Below, in pieces: positions 17,021 to 26,500 of a DNA stretch of 64,000 bases (position 1 is its first letter; each line of letters begins with the position of its first letter). The stretch is from Comamonadaceae bacterium. Lineage in GTDB: Bacteria > Pseudomonadota > Gammaproteobacteria > Burkholderiales > Burkholderiaceae_C. The stretch spans positions 1 to 64,000 of the forward strand of contig CANGIQ010000015.1 of NCBI GenBank assembly GCA_947453965.1. The letters are read 5' to 3'. The position numbers and the translations under genes were made by a program. The notes beneath the pieces are model-generated. The model worked only from the letters and a program-made list of their open reading frames with translations. It made no database searches and was not told where the DNA came from.

Positions 17021-17377
17021 ATGGATGTAATGTCCGCAAAAACATTTGCAAGCGGGTGGCTAGAGTCTTGGAATGCTCACGACATTGAGCGCGTTTTGTC
17101 GCATTACACCGACGATTTTGAAATGTCCTCACCCATCATTGTTCAGTTGTTGGGCGAGCCTTCGGGAACCTTGCGAGGTAAGGAGGCTGTCGGTGCTTAT
17201 TGGCGCAAAGCCTTGCAAGTTGTACCTGATCTTCGATTTGAATTAATCTCCGTTTTAATTGGCGTGCGAAGTGTGACGCTTTATTACAAAGGTGCGCAAG
17301 ATCGATTAAGCGCTGAAGTGTTTGATTTCAATGCATTGGGGCAAATCATGAAAGCGACAGCCCATTACGCCATTTGA
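17021..17377 (+). CDS. SnoaL/NTF2-fold protein, hypothetical
   Basis: A 118-residue single-domain protein resembling the SnoaL-like NTF2 fold: W-L-E-S-W-N-A-H-D-I-E-R-V-L-S-H-Y-T-D-D-F-E-M-S-S-P near the start, and G-K-E-A-V-G-A-Y-W-R-K-A-L mid-protein. ATG 17021 is preceded by AAAGGAG at good spacing. Members serve as isomerases, hydrolases or ligand-binding proteins, so no function is assigned. It is more AT-rich than its neighbours (codons such as TTA, ATT, CGA), stands alone between two leftward genes and may have been acquired. Confidence 0.7.
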   Translation: MDVMSAKTFASGWLESWNAHDIERVLSHYTDDFEMSSPIIVQLLGEPSGTLRGKEAVGAYWRKALQVVPDLRFELISVLIGVRSVTLYYKGAQDRLSAEVFDFNALGQIMKATAHYAI

Positions 17378-17524
17378 TTTCGGAGAATTTTGAAGTACTG
17401 GAGCTAGGGCAAGACAGTCGGCTTGTGTCTTTTGACTGGCTGATGTTGTCCGTCGATGGTGACTTGATAAAGCGCTGTAAGCGGTCCTACCAGTTAATAA
17501 GAGCGCAAGGTGTTTGGCAGGTCT

Positions 17525-18412
17525 TCACATCGACTTTTCATAAGTCTTGACCCAATGTGTCAAGGCATCTGTGACTGAACCACTTTCGGGGGGCAGATTT
17601 AGAAGTGCGGCTGCGGTATTCAATTCAGCTAAAGGATTTGATAGATCTAGTGCGGTCGCACCGTTTTGTTTGCTGAGTTTTTCCCCGTTCTCCCCCAACA
17701 CCAGCGGCGTGTGCAGGTAGCTCGGTGTGGGTAAACCCAATGCATGTTGCAACACGATTTGCCGCGCGGTGTTGTCACTCAGATCTGCACCACGCACGAT
17801 GTGGGTGATGCCTTGGGCCGCGTCGTCCACCACCACGGCGAGTTGGTAGGCCCACAGGCCATCGGCACGTTTGAGCACGAAGTCGCCCACTTCTTGGGCC
17901 ACGTCTTGTTGTTGAGGTCCCAGCAAACGGTCTTGCCATGTCAGCGGTGTGGCAAGTTTCAAATCGTCGATCACGCGCTGCACATTCAAACGCCAGGCGC
18001 GTGCGACTTTGCCGTGAAGTCCATCACGGCAGGTGCCGGGGTAGATGGCTGCTTGGTGGCGCTCGCGGGTGTGGCCGAGTAAGGCTTGGGCGTCTTCAAT
18101 TTCTTTGCGCGAGCAGCCGCAGGGGTAGGCCCAGCCTTTGGCAATCAACCCATCCAGCGCGGCTTGGTAGGCGTCGCCGCGTTGTGATTGGTACATCACG
18201 GCTGCATCTGGTACCAAGCCGCAAGCGGCCAGCTGCTGCAAGATGCGTTGGTCTGCCCCTGGTACGCAGCGCGGTGTGTCGACGTCTTCGATGCGCACCA
18301 ACCATTGGCCCTTGTGGGCGCGTGCGTCTAGCCAGCTGGCAAGTGCTGCAACGAGCGAGCCTGCATGCAGCGGGCCCGTGGGGGAGGGGGCAAAGCGACC
18401 GATGTAGCGCAC
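17525..18412 (-). CDS. gluQ: Glutamyl-Q tRNA(Asp) synthetase
   Basis: A 295-residue truncated GluRS-like enzyme that attaches glutamate to queuosine in tRNA-Asp. It has the catalytic core without the anticodon-binding domain, which separates it from GltX. Marks: [14 protein letters not shown] at residues 6-19 (the HIGH region), zinc-site C-G-C-S-R near 97, and the KMSKS equivalent E-K-L-S-K-Q-N near 245. GTG 18412 is chosen because it gives the family length and no ATG exists upstream in frame before the FAD gene. It follows that gene by 52 bases. Confidence 0.88.
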   Translation of the reverse strand: MRYIGRFAPSPTGPLHAGSLVAALASWLDARAHKGQWLVRIEDVDTPRCVPGADQRILQQLAACGLVPDAAVMYQSQRGDAYQAALDGLIAKGWAYPCGCSRKEIEDAQALLGHTRERHQAAIYPGTCRDGLHGKVARAWRLNVQRVIDDLKLATPLTWQDRLLGPQQQDVAQEVGDFVLKRADGLWAYQLAVVVDDAAQGITHIVRGADLSDNTARQIVLQHALGLPTPSYLHTPLVLGENGEKLSKQNGATALDLSNPLAELNTAAALLNLPPESGSVTDALTHWVKTYEKSM

Positions 18413-18464
18413 GAGAAAATCAAGCCAAGCAGCACACGCATGGCCCGCGTGTGCGTGCAGTCCA

Positions 18465-19532
18465 TCACATGCGGTGTGCCGATTGGCAGACTGCCAACGC
18501 GAGTTCCAGACCCGACACAAACGCGTCTTCCACGCGGTGGCCCAAGTGCCAGTCGCCGCAGGTGCCCAAGCCGTTGGCTGGGCTGTACTGGTGCGACACG
18601 CCCAGCGGCGTGATGGTTTTGGCATAGAGCCAGCGATGCACTTCAGCGTGGGCGGGCTCGGCCCGAATGCCCGTGAGCTCAGAGAACGCGCGCAAGAGTT
18701 TGGCTTTGACGCGTGCTTCGGTGTCGGTGATGTGTTCGGTGGACCAGGCGGCACTGGCTTGCACCGTCCAACGCTCGACCTTGCCACGACCTGGCTTAGA
18801 CGACTCGCGCGCCAACCACGCAATGCGGTGGTGGATGCTGCGCGCCGCATTCCATTGCGGGCCAATGTGCAAATTGGGTTGGGTGGCGTTGGGGAAGGCC
18901 AGCATCAACGTCCAGCAAGGTGCCACGTCAACGGCGTTCATGGCTTTGACCCAGTGGGCGTTGACGGCTTCTTTGCCTGAGGCTTTAAGCAGGTTCTCGG
19001 CTTGCACCGAAGGAATGGCGAGCAACACATGGTCAAAGCCACTGTGCTTTTGGGCGGCTTCTTTGCCAGCGCTGCTGTTGACGGCATGCACCGTCCACAA
19101 ACCTTTGGCACCACGCTCTAAGCGGTTGACTTGGGTGTTGTAGGTGACGGCTTTGCCCAAAGGTTCGGCCCAGTGGCGCACCAGGGCGTTCATGCCGGGC
19201 TTGGCCACAAAGTGCGCGTCTTTGGTAGCGCGTGCGGCTTCAAACACATGGCCCAGGGGGTCGAGCACGCGCACGGCGTTGGCGCTCCACGGGCGGCAAA
19301 TGTCGGTGGTGCCTGGCACGGTCTGCAACGCGAGCGAAAAGCGTGGGTCGCGCACGGTGAAATATTGGGCGCCGTGGTCGAAGGTGCCGAAATTGCTTTC
19401 GCGGGTGGACATGCGGCCCCCCGCGCCTCGGCTCTTTTCAAACACATGCACATGGTGGCCCGCTTGGGTCAAGGTGCGTGCGGCGGTGATGCCGGCCATG
19501 CCGGCTCCGATGATGGCGATGTTCAAGGTCAT
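18465..19532 (-). CDS. NAD(P)/FAD-dependent amine-oxidase-like oxidoreductase
   Basis: A 355-residue flavoprotein of the renalase-like group. The N-terminal dinucleotide fold [12 protein letters not shown] leads into [14 protein letters not shown] (about residues 31-44) and F-D-H-G-A-Q-Y-F-T. The C-terminus [17 protein letters not shown] is the second FAD contact. Substrate unknown; bacterial renalases oxidise dihydronicotinamide isomers, but that is only a family hint. It precedes gluQ on the same strand. Confidence 0.85.
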   Translation of the reverse strand: MTLNIAIIGAGMAGITAARTLTQAGHHVHVFEKSRGAGGRMSTRESNFGTFDHGAQYFTVRDPRFSLALQTVPGTTDICRPWSANAVRVLDPLGHVFEAARATKDAHFVAKPGMNALVRHWAEPLGKAVTYNTQVNRLERGAKGLWTVHAVNSSAGKEAAQKHSGFDHVLLAIPSVQAENLLKASGKEAVNAHWVKAMNAVDVAPCWTLMLAFPNATQPNLHIGPQWNAARSIHHRIAWLARESSKPGRGKVERWTVQASAAWSTEHITDTEARVKAKLLRAFSELTGIRAEPAHAEVHRWLYAKTITPLGVSHQYSPANGLGTCGDWHLGHRVEDAFVSGLELALAVCQSAHRM

Positions 19533-19541
19533 GGTTGCACT

Positions 19542-20519
19542 CTACACGTTGCGGGTGGATGAAGGACGTCGGGGGTTCACCAATAAGGCGGCGCGGGTGG
19601 TGGGGCTTTTGAGTTGTTTCAGCCACCACTGCAAAGCGCGGCCTCCGCGCTCGCCCTCGCTGCCATCGGGAATACGCCAAGCGTAACTGAGTTGCGAGAC
19701 GCGTTGTGGACGTTCGACCTCGCGCACCAGCAAACGACCTGCGTCGACCAAGGCTTGCGACAGAGATTCGGGCACAAAACCCACGCCCAAGCCGCGCACT
19801 TGCGCGTCAATTTTGCTTTGCATATTGGGCACAGTGAACACGTCTTGCCCGGGGAGCAAGCCCACGGTCATGCCAGCGCCGCGTTTGACCGAGTCGGCCA
19901 CGGCCACGGCGCGGTGCTGACCAATGAGCACATCGCTCAGTGGGGCGGGTGCGTGGGCCAGGGGGTGTTGAGGCGACACAGCAAACACAAAACGCATGGC
20001 CCCCAACGGTTGGCTGTGAATGCCTGTGGCGGCACCACTGTCGCCAGGCGTGCCCGCAATGCCCAAAGCCAGGTCGGCTTGGCCACTGGTCAGCGCTTCC
20101 AACGTCCCAGCGAGTGTTTCGTCGCGCAGTTTCAAACGTGTAGGGGGGGACTGGGCCAAAAAGGCCTCGCACAACTCCATGAGGGTGACTTTGTCGATGA
20201 TGCCGTCCACCGCAATGGTGAACTCACTCTCCCAGCCCGTGGCCACGCGTTTGACGCGGTTGGCAATGGCATCGATGTCGGCCAACAGGCGCTCGCCTTC
20301 ACGCAGCAATTCATGGCCAGCAGCGGTCAGTTTGGCTTGGCGCGAGCTACGGTCAAACAGCAGCACATCGAGGGCGTCTTCGATTTGCCGCACCCGATAG
20401 GTCAGGGCACTGGGCACCAAATGCATGGCGCGTGCGGCGGCGGCAAAGCTGCCTGCTTTCTCAATGGCATGCAGCATGGCCAAAGAATCGGGGGTCAGCA
20501 CGTCGCGGGGGGAATTCAT
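19542..20519 (-). CDS. LysR-family transcriptional regulator
   Basis: A 325-residue regulator. The HTH (about residues 9-67) reads S-L-A-M-L-H-A-I-E-K-A-G-S-F-A-A-A-A-R-A-M-H-L-V-P-S-A-L-T-Y, followed by an effector domain. The ATG at 20519 is preferred over 20540, because the latter lies inside a long palindrome that is probably the operator. It is divergent from the pirin gene and so probably regulates pirin and the flavodoxin-like oxidoreductase. Confidence 0.88.
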   Translation of the reverse strand: MNSPRDVLTPDSLAMLHAIEKAGSFAAAARAMHLVPSALTYRVRQIEDALDVLLFDRSSRQAKLTAAGHELLREGERLLADIDAIANRVKRVATGWESEFTIAVDGIIDKVTLMELCEAFLAQSPPTRLKLRDETLAGTLEALTSGQADLALGIAGTPGDSGAATGIHSQPLGAMRFVFAVSPQHPLAHAPAPLSDVLIGQHRAVAVADSVKRGAGMTVGLLPGQDVFTVPNMQSKIDAQVRGLGVGFVPESLSQALVDAGRLLVREVERPQRVSQLSYAWRIPDGSEGERGGRALQWWLKQLKSPTTRAALLVNPRRPSSTRNV

Positions 20520-20531
20520 GAAAACGCCTTG

Positions 20532-20554
20532 ATCGTTCAAATTATTTGAATGAT
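20532..20554. promoter_or_regulatory. Candidate LysR operator between the regulator and pirin
   Basis: TTCAAAT (20536-20542) and ATTTGAA (20544-20550) form a perfect inverted repeat about a central T. With one mismatch the symmetry extends to ATC/GAT at 20532-20554. It is 12 bases upstream of the preferred LysR start and 70 bases upstream of the pirin start. Confidence 0.5.
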
Positions 20555-20623
20555 GCCATCAAACGTGCTGCATTGCAAAGCCACAGGCCACGCCTAAAGT
20601 TCAGTCCACAAGGAGGTGCAACC

Positions 20624-21319
20624 ATGTTGACCGTTCGCAAATCACAAGATCGCGGCTATGCCGACCACGGCTGGCTTCGCTCATTCCACAGTTTTTCATT
20701 CGCCAATTACTACGACCCAGAGTTCATGGGCTGGGGCAATTTGCGCGTGATCAACGAAGACCGCATTGCCGCTGGTTCGGGCTTTGGCACCCACGGCCAC
20801 CGCGACATGGAAATAATCAGCTACGTGCTGAGTGGCAACCTGGCGCACAAAGACAGCATGGGCAACGTCAAGGGCATTCCCCCTGGCGATGTACAGCGCA
20901 TGAGCGCGGGCAGCGGTGTGATGCACAGCGAGTTCAACCACGCGCCTAACGAGACCACCCACTTCTTTCAAATTTGGATCGAACCCAACGTGCGCGGCAT
21001 CGATCCCAGTTACGAGCAACAAACCGTGCCACCTGCTTCCAAGCGCGGTGCGCTCAGCCGCCTTGCGGCGCCCGAAGGCGGCGTGATTCAGATTCATGCC
21101 GATGCCACCTTGTATGCCGGCCTGTTCGATGGCCAGGAGTCCGCACAGCTGGAGATCGCCCCGCATCGCAAAGCCTATGTGCATGTGGTGCGCGGTGCCT
21201 TGCACGTCAACGGCGTGGCCTTGGCCGAAGGCGATGCGGCCCTGTTGGACAACGAGCCCCGCATCGTGCTCGACCATGGGCAAGATGCCGAGGTGTTGGT
21301 CTTTGACCTGGCGCCTTGA
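20624..21319 (+). CDS. Pirin family protein
   Basis: A 231-residue bicupin. ATG 20624 follows AAGGAGG. The metal-site cupin is clear: H-G-H-R-D-M-E-I-I-S-Y-V-L-S-G near residues 56-70 and G-V-M-H-S-E-F-N near 100. The YhaK-like subgroup acts as a quercetin dioxygenase or redox sensor. A flavodoxin-like quinone reductase follows 63 bases later and a LysR gene is divergent, an arrangement common in Burkholderiales and suggesting an electrophile or quinone stress response. Confidence 0.92.
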   Translation: MLTVRKSQDRGYADHGWLRSFHSFSFANYYDPEFMGWGNLRVINEDRIAAGSGFGTHGHRDMEIISYVLSGNLAHKDSMGNVKGIPPGDVQRMSAGSGVMHSEFNHAPNETTHFFQIWIEPNVRGIDPSYEQQTVPPASKRGALSRLAAPEGGVIQIHADATLYAGLFDGQESAQLEIAPHRKAYVHVVRGALHVNGVALAEGDAALLDNEPRIVLDHGQDAEVLVFDLAP

Positions 21320-21382
21320 GATTCACGCGCGTTTCAATTTTTCAATTCACTTTTTTCACCCCCTCTTCATTAGGAGCTTTTC

Positions 21383-21916
21383 ATGACTAAAACCGTCGTT
21401 GTTTACCACTCTGGCTACGGCCACACACAGCGCGTGGCGCAATTCATTGCCGAAGGTGCCAAGGCTACCGTCATCGCCATCGATGCAGACGGCAACATCA
21501 CCGATGCCGATTGGGAAACTTTGGATGCGGCGGACGCCATCATCTTTGGTTCACCCACCTACATGGGCATGGCCTCTTGGCAGTTCAAGAAGTTTGCCGA
21601 TGCCACGTCCAAGCGTTGGTTCAGCAGCGCCTGGAAAGACAAAGTCGCCGGTGGCTTCACCATCTCGGCCAGCCCCAGCGGTGACAAACTGTCGACCATC
21701 CAATACTTCATCACCTTGGCCATGCAGCAAGGCATGGTGTGGGTGGGTCAGCCTGCCATGAACGATGGCAACATCAACCGCATTGGTTCTAACTCAGGCG
21801 TGATGGCGCAAGTCGGTCCCACCAGCCCAGCGGCTGACATTCCTCAAGGTGACTTGGACACTGCCAAGGCCTACGGCGAGCGCGTGGCCGCAGTGGCTGC
21901 CAAGCTGCGCGGTTAA
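21383..21916 (+). CDS. Flavodoxin-like NAD(P)H:quinone oxidoreductase / FMN reductase
   Basis: A 177-residue flavodoxin-fold protein. V-V-Y-H-S-G-Y-G-H-T-Q-R-V-A is the FMN phosphate loop (about residues 6-19), G-S-P-T-Y-M-G-M-A-S-W-Q-F contacts the flavin, and the fold is close to WrbA, though about 20 residues shorter. TAGGAGC precedes the ATG. It probably reduces quinones by two electrons and shares control with pirin. A strong terminator follows. Confidence 0.85.
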   Translation: MTKTVVVYHSGYGHTQRVAQFIAEGAKATVIAIDADGNITDADWETLDAADAIIFGSPTYMGMASWQFKKFADATSKRWFSSAWKDKVAGGFTISASPSGDKLSTIQYFITLAMQQGMVWVGQPAMNDGNINRIGSNSGVMAQVGPTSPAADIPQGDLDTAKAYGERVAAVAAKLRG

Positions 21917-21961
21917 TTCGCAGCGCACGCTCAGTACGCTGCAGCACGTGGCGTATGAAAT

Positions 21962-21992
21962 AAAAGGGCAGGTCGTGAGACCTGCCCTTTTT
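21962..21992 (+). terminator. Intrinsic terminator after the flavodoxin-like gene
   Basis: AAAAGGGCAGGTC and GACCTGCCCTTTT make a 13-base perfect stem with a GTGA loop, followed by further T. Confidence 0.9.
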
Positions 21993-22011
21993 CTTTGGGT
22001 AGCATGGCGCC

Positions 22012-22710
22012 ATGAAAATCATTCAACTGCTGCCTTGGGCCGATTGGTTCGCACTCGGATTTTTTGTCTTCGTGTGGGTGGGCTACGCCTTGTTCGCCAA
22101 ACATTGGAGCGATGGCCAGCATTCCATCTTGGCCATGACCAACCGTTACCGCCACCTGTGGATGTTGCAAACCACCGCGCGTGATCCGCGCATGTTGGAC
22201 GGCATCATCACGCAAACCTTATCGGCCACGCCGGCGTTTTTTTGCTCCACCACCATTTTGATTTTGGGCGGCTTGTTTGCCTTGCTGGGCACCACCGACA
22301 AAGCGGCAGAGCTGGTGCGCGAGATTCCCTTTGCCGAGCAAACGCCCATCTTGGTGTTTGAGTTCAAGATCTTGATCTTGGTGGTGATTTTTGTGTATTC
22401 GTTTTTCCGCTTCTCGTGGTCCATGCGCCAGTACACCTTTGTGGCGCTGTTGATTGGCGCCATGCCGCCTGCTACCAGCTTTGAGAGCGATACAGCAGAC
22501 AACCGCAAGCATTACGCGAATCGCGCTGCGGCCATGACGGGTTTGGCCGCTGAAACCTTCAATGGTGGTTTACGCGCTTACTATTTTTCGTTTGCTGCGT
22601 TGGGCTGGTTTTTTTCACCTGCCATGTTTGTGATGGCCACCATCTTGGTGGCCGGTGTGCTCTACACCCGCGAATTCAGGTCTGAGGTGTTGACGCTGTT
22701 GCAGGAGTGA
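22012..22710 (+). CDS. DUF599 family membrane protein
   Basis: A 232-residue inner-membrane protein with about four transmembrane helices. The DUF599 pattern is seen as W-x-x-x-M-x-x-R-x-x-R-x-x-D-x-x-x-x with T-x-x-S-x-x-F-F-x-S-T-x-I-L-I-L-G-G and R-F-S-W-S-M-R-Q-Y. Function unknown. The 3' end overlaps the convergent trhO gene by 35 bases, so the two transcripts can pair at their ends. No terminator is seen. Confidence 0.85.
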   Translation: MKIIQLLPWADWFALGFFVFVWVGYALFAKHWSDGQHSILAMTNRYRHLWMLQTTARDPRMLDGIITQTLSATPAFFCSTTILILGGLFALLGTTDKAAELVREIPFAEQTPILVFEFKILILVVIFVYSFFRFSWSMRQYTFVALLIGAMPPATSFESDTADNRKHYANRAAAMTGLAAETFNGGLRAYYFSFAALGWFFSPAMFVMATILVAGVLYTREFRSEVLTLLQE

Positions 22711-23467
22711 GCGGGAAGGTGCCCTCGGGCGTCAAGCCCGTGGCACTCAAATCTGCGCCGACGGCACGGCGCTCGTCAAACACAAAGCAGCCACCCTCGT
22801 AGTGGGCGCTGCCCACTCCTTCGAAGTACTTGAGGATGCCGCCTTCGAGTTGGTACACATGCGGCAGGCCTGCGTTGCGCATGTAAATGGCGGCTTTTTC
22901 GCAGCGAATGCCACCGGTGCAAAAGCTGATGACGGTTTTGTCTTGCAGCTCGCTCAAGTGGGCTTGCACCGCTTCTGGAAATTCAGTGAACTTGGTGATG
23001 CTCCAGTTGAGGGTGTTCTTGAACGTGCCCGCATCCACTTCGAACTGGTTGCGGGTGTCTAGCGTGACTACGGGACGTCCTTCATCATCATGGCCTTGGT
23101 CCAACCAGCGTTTGGCGGTTTCGGGCGTCACCGCAGGTGCTCGGCCTTGTGCAGGACGAATGCTGGGGTGGTTCATGCGGATGATTTCGTTTTTCACCTT
23201 CACCAGCATTTTGCGAAAGGGCTGGGTGGCGGACCAACTTTCTTTAGGGGCGAGGTCGGCGAACCGGGTGTCGGTGCGCAGCCAATCGACAAAGCCGCGC
23301 ACATCTTCGGCGCGTCCGGCCAAGAAGAAATTAATGCCTTCTTCTGCTATCAGGATGGTGCCTTTGAGCTGGCGCGCCAAGGCCTGGTCCAGGCAAGGCT
23401 GGCGCAGCGCCAACGCGTCGGGCAGGGCGACAAATTTGTAGCAAGAAATATTCAGAATTTGGTTCAC
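22676..23467 (-). CDS. trhO: tRNA uridine(34) hydroxylase, rhodanese family
   Basis: A 263-residue YceA/TrhO protein that makes 5-hydroxyuridine at the wobble position of tRNA. An N-terminal acylphosphatase-like domain (L-K-G-T-I-L-I-A-E-E-G-I-N near residues 35-46) precedes the rhodanese domain with C183 in C-T-G-G-I-R-C-E-K-A. The start is GTG 23467, with no Shine-Dalgarno, and TAGAAT ends six bases upstream, so a leaderless mRNA is likely. Only 41 bases separate it from dnaE. Confidence 0.93.
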   Translation of the reverse strand: MNQILNISCYKFVALPDALALRQPCLDQALARQLKGTILIAEEGINFFLAGRAEDVRGFVDWLRTDTRFADLAPKESWSATQPFRKMLVKVKNEIIRMNHPSIRPAQGRAPAVTPETAKRWLDQGHDDEGRPVVTLDTRNQFEVDAGTFKNTLNWSITKFTEFPEAVQAHLSELQDKTVISFCTGGIRCEKAAIYMRNAGLPHVYQLEGGILKYFEGVGSAHYEGGCFVFDERRAVGADLSATGLTPEGTFPLTPATASTPQT

Positions 23468-23473
23468 CCAACG

Positions 23474-23501
23474 ATTCTATGTAACGGCGGGTCCCTACAA
23501 T
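23474..23501. promoter_or_regulatory. Back-to-back -10 boxes for trhO and dnaE
   Basis: On the minus strand TAGAAT (23479-23474) ends six bases before the trhO GTG. On the plus strand TACAAT (23496-23501) ends seven bases before the dnaE ATG. Both predict transcription starts at or next to the start codon. The -35 regions would have to overlap in the middle or in the opposite gene. Confidence 0.4.
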
Positions 23502-23508
23502 CTGATGC

Positions 23509-26500
23509 ATGTTTGTTCACTTGCGCCTTCACTCCGAATTTTCTGTCGTTGACGGGACCAACCGCATCGACGAGGTGGTGAAAGCAGCCGCAGCCGACCA
23601 ACAACCTGCGCTGGCCATCACAGACATCAACAACCTGTATGGCGCCATCAAGTTTTACAAAGCAACGCGCAGCAACGGCGTCAAGCCGGTCGTTGGTGCC
23701 GAGATTTATCTGGAGAGCCTGACCCAAGACGCGGCCCAGACCTCGCGCATGGTCTTGCTGGTGCAAAACCACCAGGGCTACTTGAACCTGTGCGAACTGA
23801 TCAGCCGGGGCTGGACACAAAACGTGCACCGGGCCGTGGCGGTCATCAAGCTGGAATGGCTGCAAGAGCTGTCGCAAGGACTGATTGCGTTGGCGGGGGC
23901 GCAAGCCGGTGCGGTGGGCCAAGCTTTGGTGCAGGGCGACACCACGCGTGCGGGCGAGGTCGCCTTGCTGCTGGCAGGCATCTTCCCGCATCGTTTCTAC
24001 ATTGAGCTGCAACGCGCAGGCCGTGCGGACGACGAAACCCATGTGTCTGCCGCCGTGCAGCTAGCTGCGCGCCTGAGCCTGCCTGTGGTCGCGACGCATC
24101 CTGTGCAATTCACGCAGCCCGATGACTACGAAGCGCACGAAGCGCGGGTGTGTATTGCCGAAGGCGAAATCTTGGGTAACCAACGCCGTGTGCGCAAGTT
24201 CACGCGTGAGCAGTATTTCAAATCGTCGGCGCAAATGTGCGAGCTGTTTGCCGATGTGCCCAGCGCGATTGCCAACACGGTGGAAATTGCCAAGCGCTGC
24301 AACCTGAGCTTGGTGTTGGGCAAACCGCAGCTGCCCAACTTCCCCATCCCGCCGGTCAACGGCGTGGTGATGTCGGTGGAAGACTATTTCCGTCATGTGT
24401 CGCATGAGGGTTTGGAAGAGCGCTTGGCGCATCTGTACCCCGTGGAAGCCAAACGCGACGAAGAGCGTCCACGCTATGTGGCGCGCTTGGAGTTTGAGCT
24501 CAACACGATTTTGAACATGGGCTTTCCCGGCTATTTCTTGATCGTGGGTGACTTCATCCAATGGGCCAAAGCCAATGGCTGCCCGGTGGGCCCAGGCCGT
24601 GGTTCGGGTGCGGGCTCTCTGGTGGCCTATGCGCTGAAGATCACCGACTTGGACCCGCTTCAATACAACTTGCTGTTCGAGCGCTTCTTGAACCCCGAGC
24701 GGGTCTCGATGCCCGACTTTGACATTGACTTTTGCCAGACCAACCGCGACCGCGTGATTGACTACGTGAAAGACAAGTACGGCCGCGAAGCCGTGTCGCA
24801 AATTGCCACCTTCGGCACCATGGCGGCGCGTGCGGCGATTGGTGACGTGGGTCGTGTGCTCGACATGAGCTACACGTTTTGCAAAGGCATCAGCGGCCTG
24901 ATTCCCAACAAGCCCGGCCAGCACATCACCATCGCCGGCGCGATTGAGGTGGAGCCCATCTTGGCCGAGCGCCTGGCCAAAGAGGATGAAGTCAAGACCT
25001 TGTTGGAGCTCGCGCAAAAGCTCGAAGGCATGACGCGCAACGTGGGCATGCACGCCGGTGGCGTGTTGATTGCCCCAGGCAAGTTGACCGACTTCTGCCC
25101 GCTGTACCAACAGCCGGGCAGCGAATCGGCGGTGAGCCAGTTTGACAAAGACGACGTCGAAGCTGCGGGCTTGGTGAAGTTCGACTTTTTGGGCTTGGCC
25201 ACGCTGACCATTTTGGAAATCGCGCGCGAGTTCATCATGCAGCGCCACAAGGGCCAAGAGAACTTCGCTTTTGAAAACATTCCGCTCAATGACGAGCCGA
25301 CTTACCGTTTGTTCCAAGATGGCAAGACCGAGGCCGTGTTCCAGTTTGAAAGTCGCGGCATGCAAGGCATGTTGCGCGATGCGCGTCCCACGCGCTTGGA
25401 AGACTTGATCGCGCTTAACGCTTTGTACCGACCCGGTCCGATGGACCTGATCCCGAGCTTTGTGGCGCGTAAGCACGGCCGCGAAACCATCGAGTACCCA
25501 CACCCCATGGTGGCCGAGATGTTGTCCGAAACCTACGGCATCATGGTCTACCAAGAGCAGGTGATGCAAACCGCGCAGATTTTGGGTGGCTACTCACTGG
25601 GTGGCGCCGATATGTTGCGCCGCGCCATGGGCAAGAAGAAGCCCGAGGAGATGGCCGAGCACCGCGAAATCTTCCGTGCGGGCGCGGCCAAAAACAACAT
25701 CAGCCAAGACAAAGCCGACGAGATCTTTGACTTGATGGAGAAGTTTGCGGGCTACGGCTTCAACAAGTCGCACGCCGCAGCCTATTCGTTGCTGGCCTAT
25801 CACACCGGTTGGTTGAAGGTGCATTACACGGCTGAGTTCTTCTGTGCCAACATGACGGTGGAGATGGACAACACCGACAAGCTGAAAATCTTGTTTGAAG
25901 ATGCGCACAAGATGGGCCTCACCTTTGAGGCGCCCGATGTCAACCGGGGTCGCTACCGCTTTGAGCCCATCTCCGACAAAGTGATTCGCTATGGTTTGGG
26001 CGCCATCAAAGGTTCGGGCCAGCAAGCGATTGAAGCCATCGTGGCGGCACGCGAAGAGGGCGGCCCATTCACCAGCTTGTTTGATTTCTGCCGCCGTGTG
26101 GACCGCACGCGGATCAACAAACGCACCGTCGAAGCCCTGATCAAAGCAGGTGGTTTTGACAACTTGCACCTCAACCGTGCAGAGCTGTTGGCCAGTGTGG
26201 AGCGTGCATTTGACTTTGCTGCCGCCAGCGAAGCCAACGCCAACCAAGGCGGTTTGTTTGACATGATGGGTGAAGACGCCCACGGCTCCAGCACGCAAGA
26301 ACCCGACTATGTAGAGATGTTGCCTTGGGGTGTGAAAGAACGCCTCACCCACGAAAAAGTAGCCTTGGGCTTTTATTTGTCGGGCCATTTGTTTGACGAA
26401 GTGGAGCGCGAAGTGCGCCGCTTTGCGCGCACCCGCATTGATGACCTGATGGACTCACGCGAACCACAGTTGTTGGCCGGCATCGTGAGCGACATGCGCG

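Noticed and set aside
18413-18865. 150-codon N-terminal extension of gluQ
   Set aside because: It overlaps the FAD oxidoreductase and has no homology to GluQ; GTG 18412 fits the family.
24061-25569. 502-codon open frame opposite dnaE
   Set aside because: Antisense shadow of a highly conserved polymerase gene; no motif.
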